A stretch of DNA of 64,000 nucleotides. Origin: Streptomyces sp. SID13726 (GTDB taxonomy: Bacteria > Actinomycetota > Actinomycetes > Streptomycetales > Streptomycetaceae). The translations under genes and the position numbers were made by a program. The notes beneath the pieces were generated by a model, which worked only from the letters and a program-made list of their open reading frames with translations, did no database searches and was not told the origin of the DNA. This document shows positions 32,349 to 41,263 of the stretch, piece by piece. Each line of letters starts with the position of its first letter. The stretch's first letter is position 1. Where the stretch lies: positions 124,001 to 188,000 of the forward strand of contig NZ_JAAGLY010000007.1 of NCBI RefSeq assembly GCF_010548375.1, given 5' to 3'.

Positions 32349-33584
32349 ATGACAGCTATGACCCCCGGCTCGAACATCCCCCTTTCCGCCGCGCGCGTGG
32401 CGGTGGACGTCGCCGCGCCCGTGCGGCTCGACGTATCGGGCCTGCTGCTCACCGGCGACGGCAAGGTGCGCTCCGACGACGACTTCATCTTCTACAACCA
32501 GCCGTCCGGGCCGGGGGTGACGTACCGCTCGGGCGGTGGTGCGGCCCCCGACGCGATCATCGTCGACACGGCGGCCGTGCCGCCCGGCATCGAGAAGATC
32601 GTCGTCACCGCCAGCCCGGACGCGGCCGGCCAGACCTTCCAGGGCATCGAGCCCACGGCCACGGTCCGCAACGCGGACGACAACAGCGTGCTGGCCACGT
32701 TCACGCCGCCGCAGCTGGGTGCCGAGACGGCACTGGTGGTCGTGGAGATCTATCTGCGCAACGGCGCCTGGAAGGCCCGGGCGGTGGGTCAGGGATACTC
32801 CAACGGGCTCGCGGGGATCGCGACGGACTTCGGTGTGACGGTGGAGGAGCCGGCTCCGGCGCCCGCCGCCGCGCCGGTGGCGCCGCCGGTGGCGCCGCCC
32901 GCGCAGACCCCGATGGCTCCGCCGCCCCCGGCCATGGACCCGCGGCTCGCCGCGCCGCCCGCGCCCGCCGCGCCCCCGGCTCCGGCCGCCCCCGCCCCGG
33001 GCGCGGGGAAGATCAACCTCGACAAGGGGCGGGTCAGCCTCCAGAAGAACCAGACCGTGTCCCTGGTCAAGGGCGGGCGCCCGCTGCTCTCCCAGGTCAA
33101 GATGGGGCTGGGCTGGGAGCCGGCGTACCGGGGCAAGGACATCGACCTCGACGCGTCCGTCATCGCCTACGGCCCGCAGCGCAACCACATCGACAGCTGC
33201 TACTTCGGCAAGCTGTCCATCGTCGGCGGCGCGATCAAGCACTCCGGCGACAACCTCACGGGCGAGGGCGGCGGTGACGACGAGGTGATCGTCGTCGACC
33301 TCGGCCGGCTCCCGCAGGAGGTCACCGGTCTCGTCTTCACGGTGAACTCCTTCTCCGGCCAGAAGTTCACCGAGGTCGCCAAGGCGTACTGCCGTCTCAT
33401 CGACGCCGCGAGCGGCGAGGAACTGGTCCGCTTCGACCTCACGAACGCGGAGGCCCAGACCGGCGTGATGATGGCGAAACTGATCAAGCAGTTCTCCGGC
33501 GAGTGGGAGATGACCGCGATCGGCGACTTCGTGAAGTCCCGCACGGTGAGGGGGATGGTGAAGCCGGCGGCGCAGGCGCTGTAG
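32349..33584 (+). CDS. TerD-family protein with two TerD domains
   Basis: 411 residues: an N-terminal TerD domain (about 4-166, with MTPGSNIPLSAARV and the calcium-site segment SDDDFIFYNQPSG), a Pro/Ala linker (167-219), and a second, diverged TerD-like domain (220-411, with NHIDSCYFGKLSIVG and GGGDDEVIVVDLGRLP). Bacterial TerD proteins bind calcium and form membrane-associated stress complexes linked to tellurite and phage resistance. The upstream gene pair of unknown function has the same orientation after 76 bp and may belong to the same response. Confidence 0.92.
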   Translation: MTAMTPGSNIPLSAARVAVDVAAPVRLDVSGLLLTGDGKVRSDDDFIFYNQPSGPGVTYRSGGGAAPDAIIVDTAAVPPGIEKIVVTASPDAAGQTFQGIEPTATVRNADDNSVLATFTPPQLGAETALVVVEIYLRNGAWKARAVGQGYSNGLAGIATDFGVTVEEPAPAPAAAPVAPPVAPPAQTPMAPPPPAMDPRLAAPPAPAAPPAPAAPAPGAGKINLDKGRVSLQKNQTVSLVKGGRPLLSQVKMGLGWEPAYRGKDIDLDASVIAYGPQRNHIDSCYFGKLSIVGGAIKHSGDNLTGEGGGDDEVIVVDLGRLPQEVTGLVFTVNSFSGQKFTEVAKAYCRLIDAASGEELVRFDLTNAEAQTGVMMAKLIKQFSGEWEMTAIGDFVKSRTVRGMVKPAAQAL

Positions 33585-33604
33585 GGGAAACGGGGGGTGG
33601 TTGT

Positions 33605-33655
33605 TCGGCTGCGGGCGCGTCGGGGCTGGTCGCGCAGTTCCCCGCGCCCCTGAGT
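33605..33655. repeat. Dispersed intergenic repeat, copy 4 (inverted)
   Basis: Reverse-complement copy with GGCTGGTCGCGCAGTTCCCC and a GCGCCCCTGAGTGGG flank that also occurs in copy 2. It sits between the convergent terD-like gene and tetR gene, where a bidirectional terminator would be expected. Confidence 0.8.
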
Positions 33656-33769
33656 GGGTGCAGTCACTGCTCGCCCGGCTGCACCCGGCTTCTTGGGGGC
33701 GCAGGGCTCTGACATCAGCAGCTCCGCCGCGGGGCGCGGCCGGCCCCCACCCACCCGCACCCGAAACGC

Positions 33770-34336
33770 TTACGCCCGCAACCCCTCCGTGAGCAACGTC
33801 AGATACCGCCGGATCGACGCCCCGCCCCCGTCGGCCAACTCCGCCGCCCCCGCCACCCCGTGGGCCAGCCGAAGCAGCTCCACCGGCTCGACATCCCCCC
33901 GCAGCACGCCTTCCCCCTGCGCGGCGGACACCAACCGCTCCGCCGCCCCCCGCACATGCGTCCCGCACGCCGTGAGCACGGTGTTCCCTCCGTCCGTGAC
34001 GGCGGAGCCCAGCAGCGCCTTCATGCCGCGCACCTGGATCGTCCCGACGCACAGCTCGTACAGCCACTCCGCGAGCGCCTCCCCCGGCGGCAGCTCCCGC
34101 GCGAGTTCGTCGGCGCGCCGGGCGAACCCCTCGACGCGGTCCACGTAGGCCGCCTCCAGCAGCGCCTGCCGGGTGGGGAAGTGGCGGTAGAGCGTCCCGG
34201 ACCCCACCCCCGCCCGCTTGGCGATGTCGTCCAGGGACGCGCCCTCCCCATGCTCGGCGAAGGCCTCCGCCGCCACCTTCAGCAACCGCTCGTAGTTGCG
34301 CCGAGCGTCCGCGCGCATGGGCCTGACCTGCGTCAT
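33770..34336 (-). CDS. TetR-family regulator
   Basis: 188-residue repressor with a TetR DNA-binding domain (about 12-58): RNYERLLKVAAEAFAEHGEG, DIAKRAGVGSGTLYRHFPTR. The C-terminal ligand domain is helical and variable. ATG 34336 is used; an internal ATG six codons later is possible. It is divergent from an MFS efflux gene that is now disrupted, so its original job was probably to repress that pump. Confidence 0.93.
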   Translation of the reverse strand: MTQVRPMRADARRNYERLLKVAAEAFAEHGEGASLDDIAKRAGVGSGTLYRHFPTRQALLEAAYVDRVEGFARRADELARELPPGEALAEWLYELCVGTIQVRGMKALLGSAVTDGGNTVLTACGTHVRGAAERLVSAAQGEGVLRGDVEPVELLRLAHGVAGAAELADGGGASIRRYLTLLTEGLRA

Positions 34337-34496
34337 CCAGATACTCCTTGCGAACCGGAGACTCTCTCCGTATGTTATCGAAGACTAAACGGAGACAGCC
34401 CCCGCTTACTGCTCGGGCAGCCCTCGCGGTCAGTCCGCGCTGCCCAGGACACCCGCACACCGCTCACCGCCGGGGACGCGAGAACGGGAGAACTCC

Positions 34497-35739
34497 ATGT
34501 CCACCCCGTCCATGTCCACCCCGCCCACGACCACCGCCTCACCCTCCGCCCCACCGGACGGCTCCACCAGCCCCGCCACCACGCTCCTCGTCATCGTCAC
34601 CGCCTACCTGATGGTCGGCGTCGACTCCACGGTCGTCAACGTAGCGCTCCCGGACATCCAGCAGGACCTCGGCTTCACCCCGACCGGCCTGTCCTGGGTC
34701 CTCAACTCCTCCCGAAGGCCCTCGCCGCCACCACGCGTTGAGCGTCTACACCTCCATGGCCGGCATCGGCGCCTACGTCGGACTGGTCCTCGGCGGCCTG
34801 CTCACCGACTGGGCGTCCTGGCGCTGGGCCCTGCTCATCAACGTCCCGATCGGCCTCGCGGTGGCCACCGTCCTCCCCCGCCTCGCCGCCGAAACCCCGC
34901 GCCACGCGGGCCGGTTCGACCTGGCGGGCGCGCTCACCGGGACCGCCGGGACGGCCTCGCTGGTGTACGCGTTCATCCGGGTGTCGGAGGCGGGCTGGAG
35001 CGACACCCGGACCCTGTTCGGCTTCAGTACGGCCGCCGCGCTGCTCGTCGGGTTCCTGCTGATCGAGTCCCGGGCCGCCCAACCCGTCCTGCCGCTACGG
35101 CTGTTCGCCGACCGTGACCGGGCCGGAGCCTACGCGGGGGTCCTGCTGCTGCCCGCCGGGATGTTCGGCGCGTTCTACTTCCTCACGCTGATCAGCCAAC
35201 GGGTCCTGGACTACAGCCCGTTCCGCGCGGGGCTCGCCTTCCTGCCGATGACCCTGGCCATGTTCACCACCGTGCGCATCGTGCCGCGGCTGCTGCAACG
35301 CCTGGGCACCAAGCCGGTGTTGCTCTCCGGCACGGTCCTGGTCGCGGGCGCGGCCGGCTGGCTCTGGCGGCTCGACGCCGACGCCGGCTACGCCTCCGGG
35401 CTGCTCGGTCCGCTGCTCCTGCTCGGCGTCGGGATCGGCCTCAGCCTGATGCCGCTCAACGCGACGATCCTCGCCCGCGTCCAGCCGCGCGAGGCCGGTG
35501 CCGCCTCCGGGCTGCTCCAGACCCTCCAGTGGCTGGGCGGCACCCTCGGACTGTCCGTCCTGGTCACGGTCTACGGCACGGCGGCCCGGCAGGCCACCGG
35601 GTCACCGTCGGAGATCCTGGTCGAGGGCTCGGCCCGCGCGTTCGGGGTGGGCGCCCTCATCGCCGTGGCCGCGCTGCTGGTGTGCGGGACGGTGATCAGG
35701 GGCCAGCGCCCGAAACGCCCTGCCCGGCAACCCGCTTAG
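34497..35739 (+). pseudogene. DHA2-type MFS efflux pump, internally deleted and frameshifted
   Basis: The first part, from ATG 34497, encodes the N-terminus of a 14-helix efflux pump (TLLVIVTAYLMVGVDSTVVNVALP, here to GLSWVLNS). The rest, in another frame from about 34711, resumes with PEGPRRHHALSVYTSMAGIG and runs to the normal C-terminus at 35739. Between GLSWVLNS and PEGPRRHH an intact family member has roughly 80-90 residues covering helices 2-4 and the GxLaDrxGrr motif; here they are missing and the frame shifts at about 34707-34713. A shorter protein from TTG 34738 could still be made but would lack the first helices. Regulated formerly by the divergent TetR. Confidence 0.85.
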
Positions 35740-35860
35740 CAGGACGGTGACGAGGGGCCAGCACCCGAACCCCCCGCCCCGGCGTCCCGCCCAGCGGCAC
35801 GCTGACCAGAAACCAGCACCCCAAACCCCCCACCCCGGCGTCCCGCCCAGCGGTCACCGG
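35690..35860. repeat. Degenerate 55-bp tandem repeat, three copies
   Basis: CCAGCGCCCGAAA at 35703, CCAGCACCCGAAC at 35758 and CCAGCACCCCAAA at about 35813 head three 55-bp units that also share CCCGGC(G)TCCCGCCCAGCGG. The first unit covers the last codons of the MFS pseudogene and the others fill the gap before the cupin gene; no other feature is seen in this 235-bp gap. Confidence 0.8.
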
Positions 35861-35974
35861 CCTACGTCCCGAGTCCTCCGCCCCGGCCCCGACCAGGACC
35901 GTCCCCAGGCCCGATGCCACCCGCCCGCCCGGCGCGTCACGATTCCGGTGATCCCTTCCAGAAGGAGCGCACCG

Positions 35975-36472
35975 ATGTCGTACCCGGAAGACCTCGCCTA
36001 CCCGGCACCCCGCTACCTCGCCGAGAAGGGCGAGGTGAACGCGGTCCACCGCCCGGCCGGCACGCCCCCGGACCTCACCGGCTCCACCACCACCCACTAC
36101 CTCGCCACCCATGACTCCACCGGCGGTGAATTCGGCCTGTACAAGGTGGACATGGAGGCGCGGGCGGGCGGCGCCCGGACCCACTTCCACCGGGCCATGT
36201 CCGAGTCCTTCTACGTCCTCTCCGGCCAACTCGACTTCTACGACGGCGACTCGTGGGTGAAGGCCGGCGAGGGCGACTTCCTGTATGTGCCGGTCGGCGG
36301 GCTGCACGCCTTCAGGAACACGGCCGACGATCCGCTGTCGATGCTGATGCTCTTCTCGCCGGGCGCCCCGCGCGAGGAGTACTTCGAGCGGGTCGTCGAG
36401 ATGACGCGGCGCGGCGGGGAGGAGCTGACCCGGTTCCGGGTCCGGCACGACAGCTACTTCGTGGAGGAGTGA
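35975..36472 (+). CDS. Cupin-domain protein
   Basis: 165-residue single-domain cupin. Metal-binding motif 1 is GGARTHFHRAMSESFYVLSG (two His and a Glu, residues about 66-85) and motif 2 is DFLYVPVGGLHAFRNT (His). ATG 35975 follows a strong AGAAGGAGCG site. No catalytic partner is encoded with it; it could be a small isomerase, dioxygenase-like or sugar-binding cupin. It is convergent with the importer operon to its right. Confidence 0.9.
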   Translation: MSYPEDLAYPAPRYLAEKGEVNAVHRPAGTPPDLTGSTTTHYLATHDSTGGEFGLYKVDMEARAGGARTHFHRAMSESFYVLSGQLDFYDGDSWVKAGEGDFLYVPVGGLHAFRNTADDPLSMLMLFSPGAPREEYFERVVEMTRRGGEELTRFRVRHDSYFVEE

Positions 36473-36495
36473 ACTCCCTTGGCCGGAGGGCGGGT

Positions 36496-37410
36496 TCACA
36501 TCTTGGTCGCCCCCGCCGCCAGGTCCCGCAGGAAGTGCCGGGCGCCGATCAGGAAGACGACGATCAGCGGGATGACACTCATCAGCGCACCGGCCATCAC
36601 CACCGCGTAGTCGGTGTTGTAGGCGATGTTGAGGTTGGCGAGCGCCACCTGGAGAGTCACCTTGTCGGGGTTGACCATGACGACCAGCGGCCAGATGTAG
36701 TCGTTCCAGAGGCTGATGAAGGTGAAGATGCCGAGGAAGGCGAGCGCGGGCCGGAACAGCGGCAGCGCGACCTGGGCGTAGAGCCGGAAGAAGCCCGCGC
36801 CGTCGATGCGGCCGGCGTCGAGGAGTTCGTCCGGCAGCGAGTTCTGGGCGTACTGGCGCATCCAGAAGATGCCGAAGGCGTTGGCCGCCCCGGGGATGAT
36901 CAGCGCCTTCAGCGAACCGGCCCAGCCGAACTCGGCCATAGTCACGAACTGCGGCACCAGCGCCAGTTGCGAGGGGATCATGTACGTCGCCATCAGGACG
37001 CCGAAGAGGATCTTCTTGCCCGGGAACTCGTACTTGGCGAAGGCGAAGGCGGCCAGGGAGTCGAAGAACAGCACGAGCAGGGTGCCGACGGTGGCCACCA
37101 CGACCGTGTTGAACAGGGAGGTGAAGAAATCGATGCGGTCGATCACCTCCCCCATGTTGTGCAGGAGTTGGGAGCCCGGCACCAGCTTCGGCGGGTAGGC
37201 CAGGATGTCCTGGGTGGTGACGGAGGCCATCACCACCAGCCAGTAGAAGGGGAAGAGGGAGACCAACGCGCCCAGCAGCAGGGCGATCCGCACCAGGACG
37301 CGGGTGCGCCTGCTGCCCGCGCCGATCGCGAGGCCCGCGTTGGACGTCGAGTGCTGTGAACTCGTCGACTGCGAAGTCGTCTGCTGCGAAGTCGTCTGCT
37401 CAACGGCCAT
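36496..37410 (-). CDS. Carbohydrate ABC transporter permease (MalG-type)
   Basis: 304-residue permease. The N-terminus is an unusual Gln/Thr/Ser-rich stretch (EQTTSQQTTSQSTSSQH) before the first helix (VRIALLLGALVSLFPFYWL). The EAA loop is LDAGRIDGAGFFRLYAQV, conserving the Gly but with DAGR in place of EAAR. It is the last gene of the LacI-linked importer and overlaps the first permease by 11 bp. Confidence 0.92.
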   Translation of the reverse strand: MAVEQTTSQQTTSQSTSSQHSTSNAGLAIGAGSRRTRVLVRIALLLGALVSLFPFYWLVVMASVTTQDILAYPPKLVPGSQLLHNMGEVIDRIDFFTSLFNTVVVATVGTLLVLFFDSLAAFAFAKYEFPGKKILFGVLMATYMIPSQLALVPQFVTMAEFGWAGSLKALIIPGAANAFGIFWMRQYAQNSLPDELLDAGRIDGAGFFRLYAQVALPLFRPALAFLGIFTFISLWNDYIWPLVVMVNPDKVTLQVALANLNIAYNTDYAVVMAGALMSVIPLIVVFLIGARHFLRDLAAGATKM

Positions 37411-38404
37411 TGTTCCGGCCTCCCTTGCGCAGCAGCGGGATGCCGCGGCGCTCGTCGCGGTCGCCCCCGGACACCAGCCGCCAGTTGATGATGGCGAAGA
37501 CGGCGATCAGGGCGAACAGGATCCAGCCCATCGCGGCGCCGTAGCCGAACTGGAGGTCGTTGAAGGACTTCTGCCACAGATAGAGCACGATCGTCATGCC
37601 TTCCTGGCCGGGCCCGCCCGTGGTGCCCGGGTCGTCCGAGTAGAAGAGCACCTGCGACTCGGTGAAGATCTGGAGGCCGCCGATGGTGGAGGTGATGACG
37701 GCGAACAGGATCACCGGCCGCAGCTGCGGAACGACCACCCGGAACAGGAGTTGGCGGCTGTTCGCCCCGTCGACCCGGGCGGCCTCGAAGAGTTCGTTGG
37801 GGATGGCCTGGAGTCCGGCGAGGAAGATCAGGGCGTTGTAGCCGACCCAACGCCAGATGACCATGAGGGAGATCGCCGACTTGATCCCCAGCGACGAGGT
37901 CAGCCAGTCGACACCGTCCAACCCGACTGCTTTGAACAGGGAGTTGGCGAGTCCCGCCTGGGCGAAGACCGACCCGAACACGATGGTCATGGCGACCATC
38001 GAGGTGACGTTCGGGATGAAGTAGGCCACCCGCCAGGCGGCCGAGTACCGCACCTGCGAGTGCAGCAGGAACGCCAGCACCAGTGCCAGGAACAGCATCG
38101 GCACCGTCGACATGAACCAGATCTCGAAGGTGTTGAGGATCGAGTGCCAGAACACCGAGTCGTGCAGCAGCCAGTAGTACTGCCGGAGCCCGACGAACTT
38201 CATGTCCCCGATGCCGTCCCAGTCCTGGAAGGACAGATAGAACGAGAAGAACACCGGGAAGGCGCCGAAGACGGCGAAGAGGATGTAGTACGGCGAGATC
38301 GCGAGGTACGGCGGAAGGTGCCGCCGCCACCGGCTCCGCGGTGCCTGCGCCGGAGGTGTCTCCTGGGCGCTGTCGGGCGCCGGGGCCTGGGCCAGGGTCG
38401 CCAT
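37400..38404 (-). CDS. Carbohydrate ABC transporter permease (MalF-type)
   Basis: 334-residue permease with helices starting at YLAISPYYILFAVFGAFPVFF and an EAA loop EAARVDGANSRQLLFRVVVP. One base separates its ATG from the binding-protein stop. The segment YSDDPGTTGGPGQEGMTIVLY after helix 4 resembles permeases for beta-glucoside or galactoside oligomers, but the sugar cannot be assigned. Confidence 0.92.
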   Translation of the reverse strand: MATLAQAPAPDSAQETPPAQAPRSRWRRHLPPYLAISPYYILFAVFGAFPVFFSFYLSFQDWDGIGDMKFVGLRQYYWLLHDSVFWHSILNTFEIWFMSTVPMLFLALVLAFLLHSQVRYSAAWRVAYFIPNVTSMVAMTIVFGSVFAQAGLANSLFKAVGLDGVDWLTSSLGIKSAISLMVIWRWVGYNALIFLAGLQAIPNELFEAARVDGANSRQLLFRVVVPQLRPVILFAVITSTIGGLQIFTESQVLFYSDDPGTTGGPGQEGMTIVLYLWQKSFNDLQFGYGAAMGWILFALIAVFAIINWRLVSGGDRDERRGIPLLRKGGRNNGR

Positions 38405-38405
38405 G

Positions 38406-39707
38406 TCAGCTCACCCCCCGCTGCGAGAGCGCCCGCTCGGCCGCGTTCATGGCGTCCCGCCAGGCCCTGTCGGGGTTCTTGCCGAGCGTCTCCACGTTCG
38501 TCAGCTCCTGGTAGACCGGGGTGTTCGCGGTGTTCTCGTAGGCGCTCATGAAGAGGACCGGGGCCTTCTCGGCCGCCGGGCCGAAGACGTCCACGGGGAT
38601 CTGGCCGCCGAAGAACGGGTCGGGCTTGCGCATCGCCGGCTGGGAGTAGGTGGCCGGGGTGGTGGGGAACAGGGACATCTCCTGGTAGCTCTTCAGCTGG
38701 TTCGCGGGCCCGAGCATCCACTTCAGGAAGGCGAACGCCCCTTCCGGGTCCCGGCAGTAGCGGGTGATGCCGACGTAGGAGCCGCCGTAGTTCGCCGGGC
38801 CGCCCGGCATCGTGGTGAGCCGCCACTTCCCCGCGGTCTTGGGCGCGGTGTCCTTGAGGCCGCCGATGTACCAGACCGCGTTGTTGATGGTGGCGATACG
38901 GCCGCCGCCGAGGGCCGAGTTGAAGTCGGGCGTGCTGTCCAGGGTCCGGGCGCTCAGCCCCTGCCGGTAGGTCTCGACGGCGAGGTCCCAGGCGCGCTTC
39001 ACATGCTCCTGGTCGCCGATGAAGCGGTTGTCGGCGTCCACGAACTGCTTGGGGCTCTGGTACAGGGCCATCCGGAAGACGTAGGCGATCTGCGAGACCA
39101 GATACGGGTGGTCCGGTGCCTTCGCCTTGAGGGTCTTGCCGAGCTGGAGGTACTTCTCCCAGGTCGGGGCGGCCTCGGCGACCTCCTCCGGCTCGGTGGG
39201 CAGACCGGCCTGCTCGAAGAGGTCCCTGCGGTAGTAGAGCGCGGTGGGGCCGGCGTCCAGCGGGAAGCCGATCATCCGGCCTGTCGGGCTGAAACAGCTC
39301 TTCCACTTCCAGGGGAGGTACTCGCCCTCGACCGCCTCGGCTCCGAGGTCCCGCAGGTCCAGGAACTCGTTCTCGTCCGGGAAGTAGTCCCCGATCGGGG
39401 TGTTGACGCAGGCCAGGTCCGGTACGTAGGCGCGGGCCGCCATGACGGTGCGCAGCTTGCCCCGGTAGTCGCCCGCGATCGGGGCGCCCTTGACCTTCAG
39501 CCCGCTCACGCCCGGTACTCCGCGTGCGGAGGTGGCGAGGAGCTTGTCGCTCAGTGAGCCGTTCCAGTACCAGATCGTCAGGTGGTCTGTGCCCGCGGAG
39601 ATGGAGCCGCTGTCGCTCCCGCACCCCGACAGGCCCAGCAGTGCGGCGCCCGCCCCGCCGAGAGAGGCGCCGAGCAGGCGCCTCCGGGACATCCTTCGGT
39701 GTGGCAT
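38406..39707 (-). CDS. ABC transporter substrate-binding lipoprotein
   Basis: 433-residue binding protein. ATG 39707 opens a Tat-type lipoprotein signal: MSRRRLLGASLGG with hydrophobic AGAALLGLSGC as lipobox. Family segments include HLTIWYWNGSLSDKLL, PDLACVNTPIGDYF, ALYYRRDLFEQAGLP and GAFAFLKWMLGPANQL. A TTG twelve codons earlier is an unlikely start. First gene of the importer operon; its promoter gap contains LacI-type operators and the lacI-type gene lies directly upstream. Confidence 0.92.
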   Translation of the reverse strand: MPHRRMSRRRLLGASLGGAGAALLGLSGCGSDSGSISAGTDHLTIWYWNGSLSDKLLATSARGVPGVSGLKVKGAPIAGDYRGKLRTVMAARAYVPDLACVNTPIGDYFPDENEFLDLRDLGAEAVEGEYLPWKWKSCFSPTGRMIGFPLDAGPTALYYRRDLFEQAGLPTEPEEVAEAAPTWEKYLQLGKTLKAKAPDHPYLVSQIAYVFRMALYQSPKQFVDADNRFIGDQEHVKRAWDLAVETYRQGLSARTLDSTPDFNSALGGGRIATINNAVWYIGGLKDTAPKTAGKWRLTTMPGGPANYGGSYVGITRYCRDPEGAFAFLKWMLGPANQLKSYQEMSLFPTTPATYSQPAMRKPDPFFGGQIPVDVFGPAAEKAPVLFMSAYENTANTPVYQELTNVETLGKNPDRAWRDAMNAAERALSQRGVS

Positions 39708-39758
39708 GGGCGTGCACTCGCTTTCCGGGACAGGGGAGGACAACGATGTCGGGACTCC

Positions 39759-39780
39759 CGTGAACGTTCACGTGAACGTT
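39759..39780. promoter_or_regulatory. LacI-family operator: perfect palindrome plus extra half site
   Basis: CGTGAACGTTCACG (39759-39772) is a perfect 14-bp palindrome, and CGTGAACGTT begins again 12 bp further on (39771-39780). It lies 52 bp upstream of the binding-protein start. CGTGAACA also occurs 25 bp before the lacI-type gene (40953-40960), so repressor control of both transcripts is likely. Confidence 0.7.
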
Positions 39781-39825
39781 GCCGATGAGTATTGAGGTGG
39801 CCGAAAACAAGAGTCAAGAGACCTG

Positions 39826-39837
39826 CAAGCGCTATCT
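39826..39837. promoter_or_regulatory. AAGCGCT near-palindrome
   Basis: GCAAGCGCTATC resembles the AAGCGCTT sites of the pectin operon (7752, 15189). It lies between the lacI-type gene and the importer operon and could tie this importer to the same regulator. Confidence 0.3.
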
Positions 39838-39887
39838 ACTGACGTGCCCTCAGAAAGCCGGTCGCCCGAGCGCCACCGCGCGGGCGG

Positions 39888-40928
39888 TCAGGCCGAGTCG
39901 CGTACGACCAGTTCGGGCGCGAGCCACGCGTCCGCGCCGGTCAGCGGCTCCTCACCGGCCCGCAGCCGCGCGACCTGCTCGACGGCCAGCCGTCCCAGCC
40001 GGTGCTTGTCGAGGTGCAGGGTGGTGAGGGCGGGCTCCACCAGCTCGCCCAGCGCGAGCCCGTCGAAGCCCATGACGGCCAGGTCCTCGGGCACCCGCCG
40101 GCCCCGGCGCCGGGCGGCCCGCATGGCGCCGACCGCGATGAGGTCGTTGAAGCCGAACACCGCGGTCATCTCGGGCCGGGCGTCCAGCAGCCGCTCCATG
40201 GCGGCCTCGCCGCCCGCCACCCCGTGGCCCGCGGACAGCTCGATCCAGCTCTCGTCGACCGGCAGTGCGTGCCGCCTGACCTCGGCGAGGAAGGCCGCCC
40301 GGCGCGGTCCGGGGGTGAGCCGGTCGCCGTCCAGCATGCCGATCCGCCGGTGGCCCGCCCGGACCAGATGGGCCATGCCCTGCTCGATCCCCGCGGCGGC
40401 GTCGATGCCGACGGCCGCGAACCGGGTCTGCTGCGGTCCGCGCTCCAGCAGGACCAGCGGTACGCCCCCGAGGTGCCGGGCGAGGACGTCGTCGTCGTTC
40501 TTGAAGTAGCCCACGACCGCGTCCGCCTGGTGGGACAGCACGTCCAGCGCCTCCCGCTCACGGGCGTCGTCGGTGCGGGTGTCGCACACCACCACCTGCC
40601 AGCCGCGCTGCTCGGCGGCCTCCAGCACCCCGGCGGCCACCTCGGGGAAGAACGGATTGCGCAGATCCGGGATGACCAGCCCCGCGGTCACCGTTCCCTT
40701 GCGCACCATCCCCCGCGCGAACCTGCTCGGCCGGTAGTCCAGCATCCGCGCCGCTTCGAGGACCCGCGCCTTGGTCTCCGGGTCGATCTCCCCCTTGTCG
40801 TTGACGGCCCGCGAGACCGTCTGCCGGGACACCCCCGCGAGCTTGGCGACGTCGTGGATCGTGGCCCGGCGGCGAGGAGCCTCCGACGCGTGGATCACCG
40901 GTTCCCGCTGCTGTTCGTCGGCCCGCAT
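39888..40928 (-). CDS. LacI-family transcriptional repressor
   Basis: 346 residues from ATG 40928 (a GTG three codons earlier is possible). The N-terminal helix-turn-helix and hinge are ATIHDVAKLAGVSRQTVSRA and LDYRPSRFARGM; the remainder is a periplasmic-binding-protein-like sensor domain (TAGLVIPDLRNPFF, AVFGFNDLIAVGAM, LAVMGFDG). It precedes the importer operon on the same strand with a 180-bp gap containing its probable operator, and it likely represses that operon and itself in the absence of the transported sugar. Confidence 0.94.
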   Translation of the reverse strand: MRADEQQREPVIHASEAPRRRATIHDVAKLAGVSRQTVSRAVNDKGEIDPETKARVLEAARMLDYRPSRFARGMVRKGTVTAGLVIPDLRNPFFPEVAAGVLEAAEQRGWQVVVCDTRTDDAREREALDVLSHQADAVVGYFKNDDDVLARHLGGVPLVLLERGPQQTRFAAVGIDAAAGIEQGMAHLVRAGHRRIGMLDGDRLTPGPRRAAFLAEVRRHALPVDESWIELSAGHGVAGGEAAMERLLDARPEMTAVFGFNDLIAVGAMRAARRRGRRVPEDLAVMGFDGLALGELVEPALTTLHLDKHRLGRLAVEQVARLRAGEEPLTGADAWLAPELVVRDSA

Positions 40929-40950
40929 GCTGTGCACTGTATCCAGCCAT

Positions 40951-40962
40951 CACGTGAACACG
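40951..40962. promoter_or_regulatory. Half-operator upstream of lacI-type gene
   Basis: CACGTGAACACG contains CGTGAAC, one half of the palindrome at 39759, about 25 bp before the repressor start. Suggests autoregulation. Confidence 0.4.
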
Positions 40963-41049
40963 CTCCCCGATATCCCTTCGGAGACCCGGCCCGGCGGCCC
41001 GGCCTCACCGGCTCCCGATGATCCGGGCGATCTCCGCGGCGCGGGCCCT

Positions 41050-41243
41050 GCGTCGCCGTCGCCCGCCGACGAGGTCGACATGATCATGTGGATGGGGGCG
41101 TCGATCCCGCGGTACCGGTTGAGAACGCGGGAACGCAGCGCGTCGAGTTCGAGGTTCAGGGCGAGGATGTCCTCCCCGCTGAGCAGCACCTGGCACGCGG
41201 TGCCCCGGTCCCGTACGGCCTCCGCCGCCTGGTCCGCCCACAT
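41050..41243 (-). pseudogene. Possible second IS110 transposase relic (middle part)
   Basis: A frame from ATG 41243 encodes ILALNLELDALRSRVLNRYR and DAPIHMIMS, resembling the coiled segment between the two halves of IS110-family transposases (pattern ILALN-E-LD-I-RFR-H-A-I-SMPG). It then loses similarity. It is in a different frame from, and downstream of, the C-terminal fragment at 41264, the reverse of the normal order. Weak resemblance; may instead be meaningless. Confidence 0.35.
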
Positions 41244-41263
41244 CGCGCGGCACAGTGCTTGAG

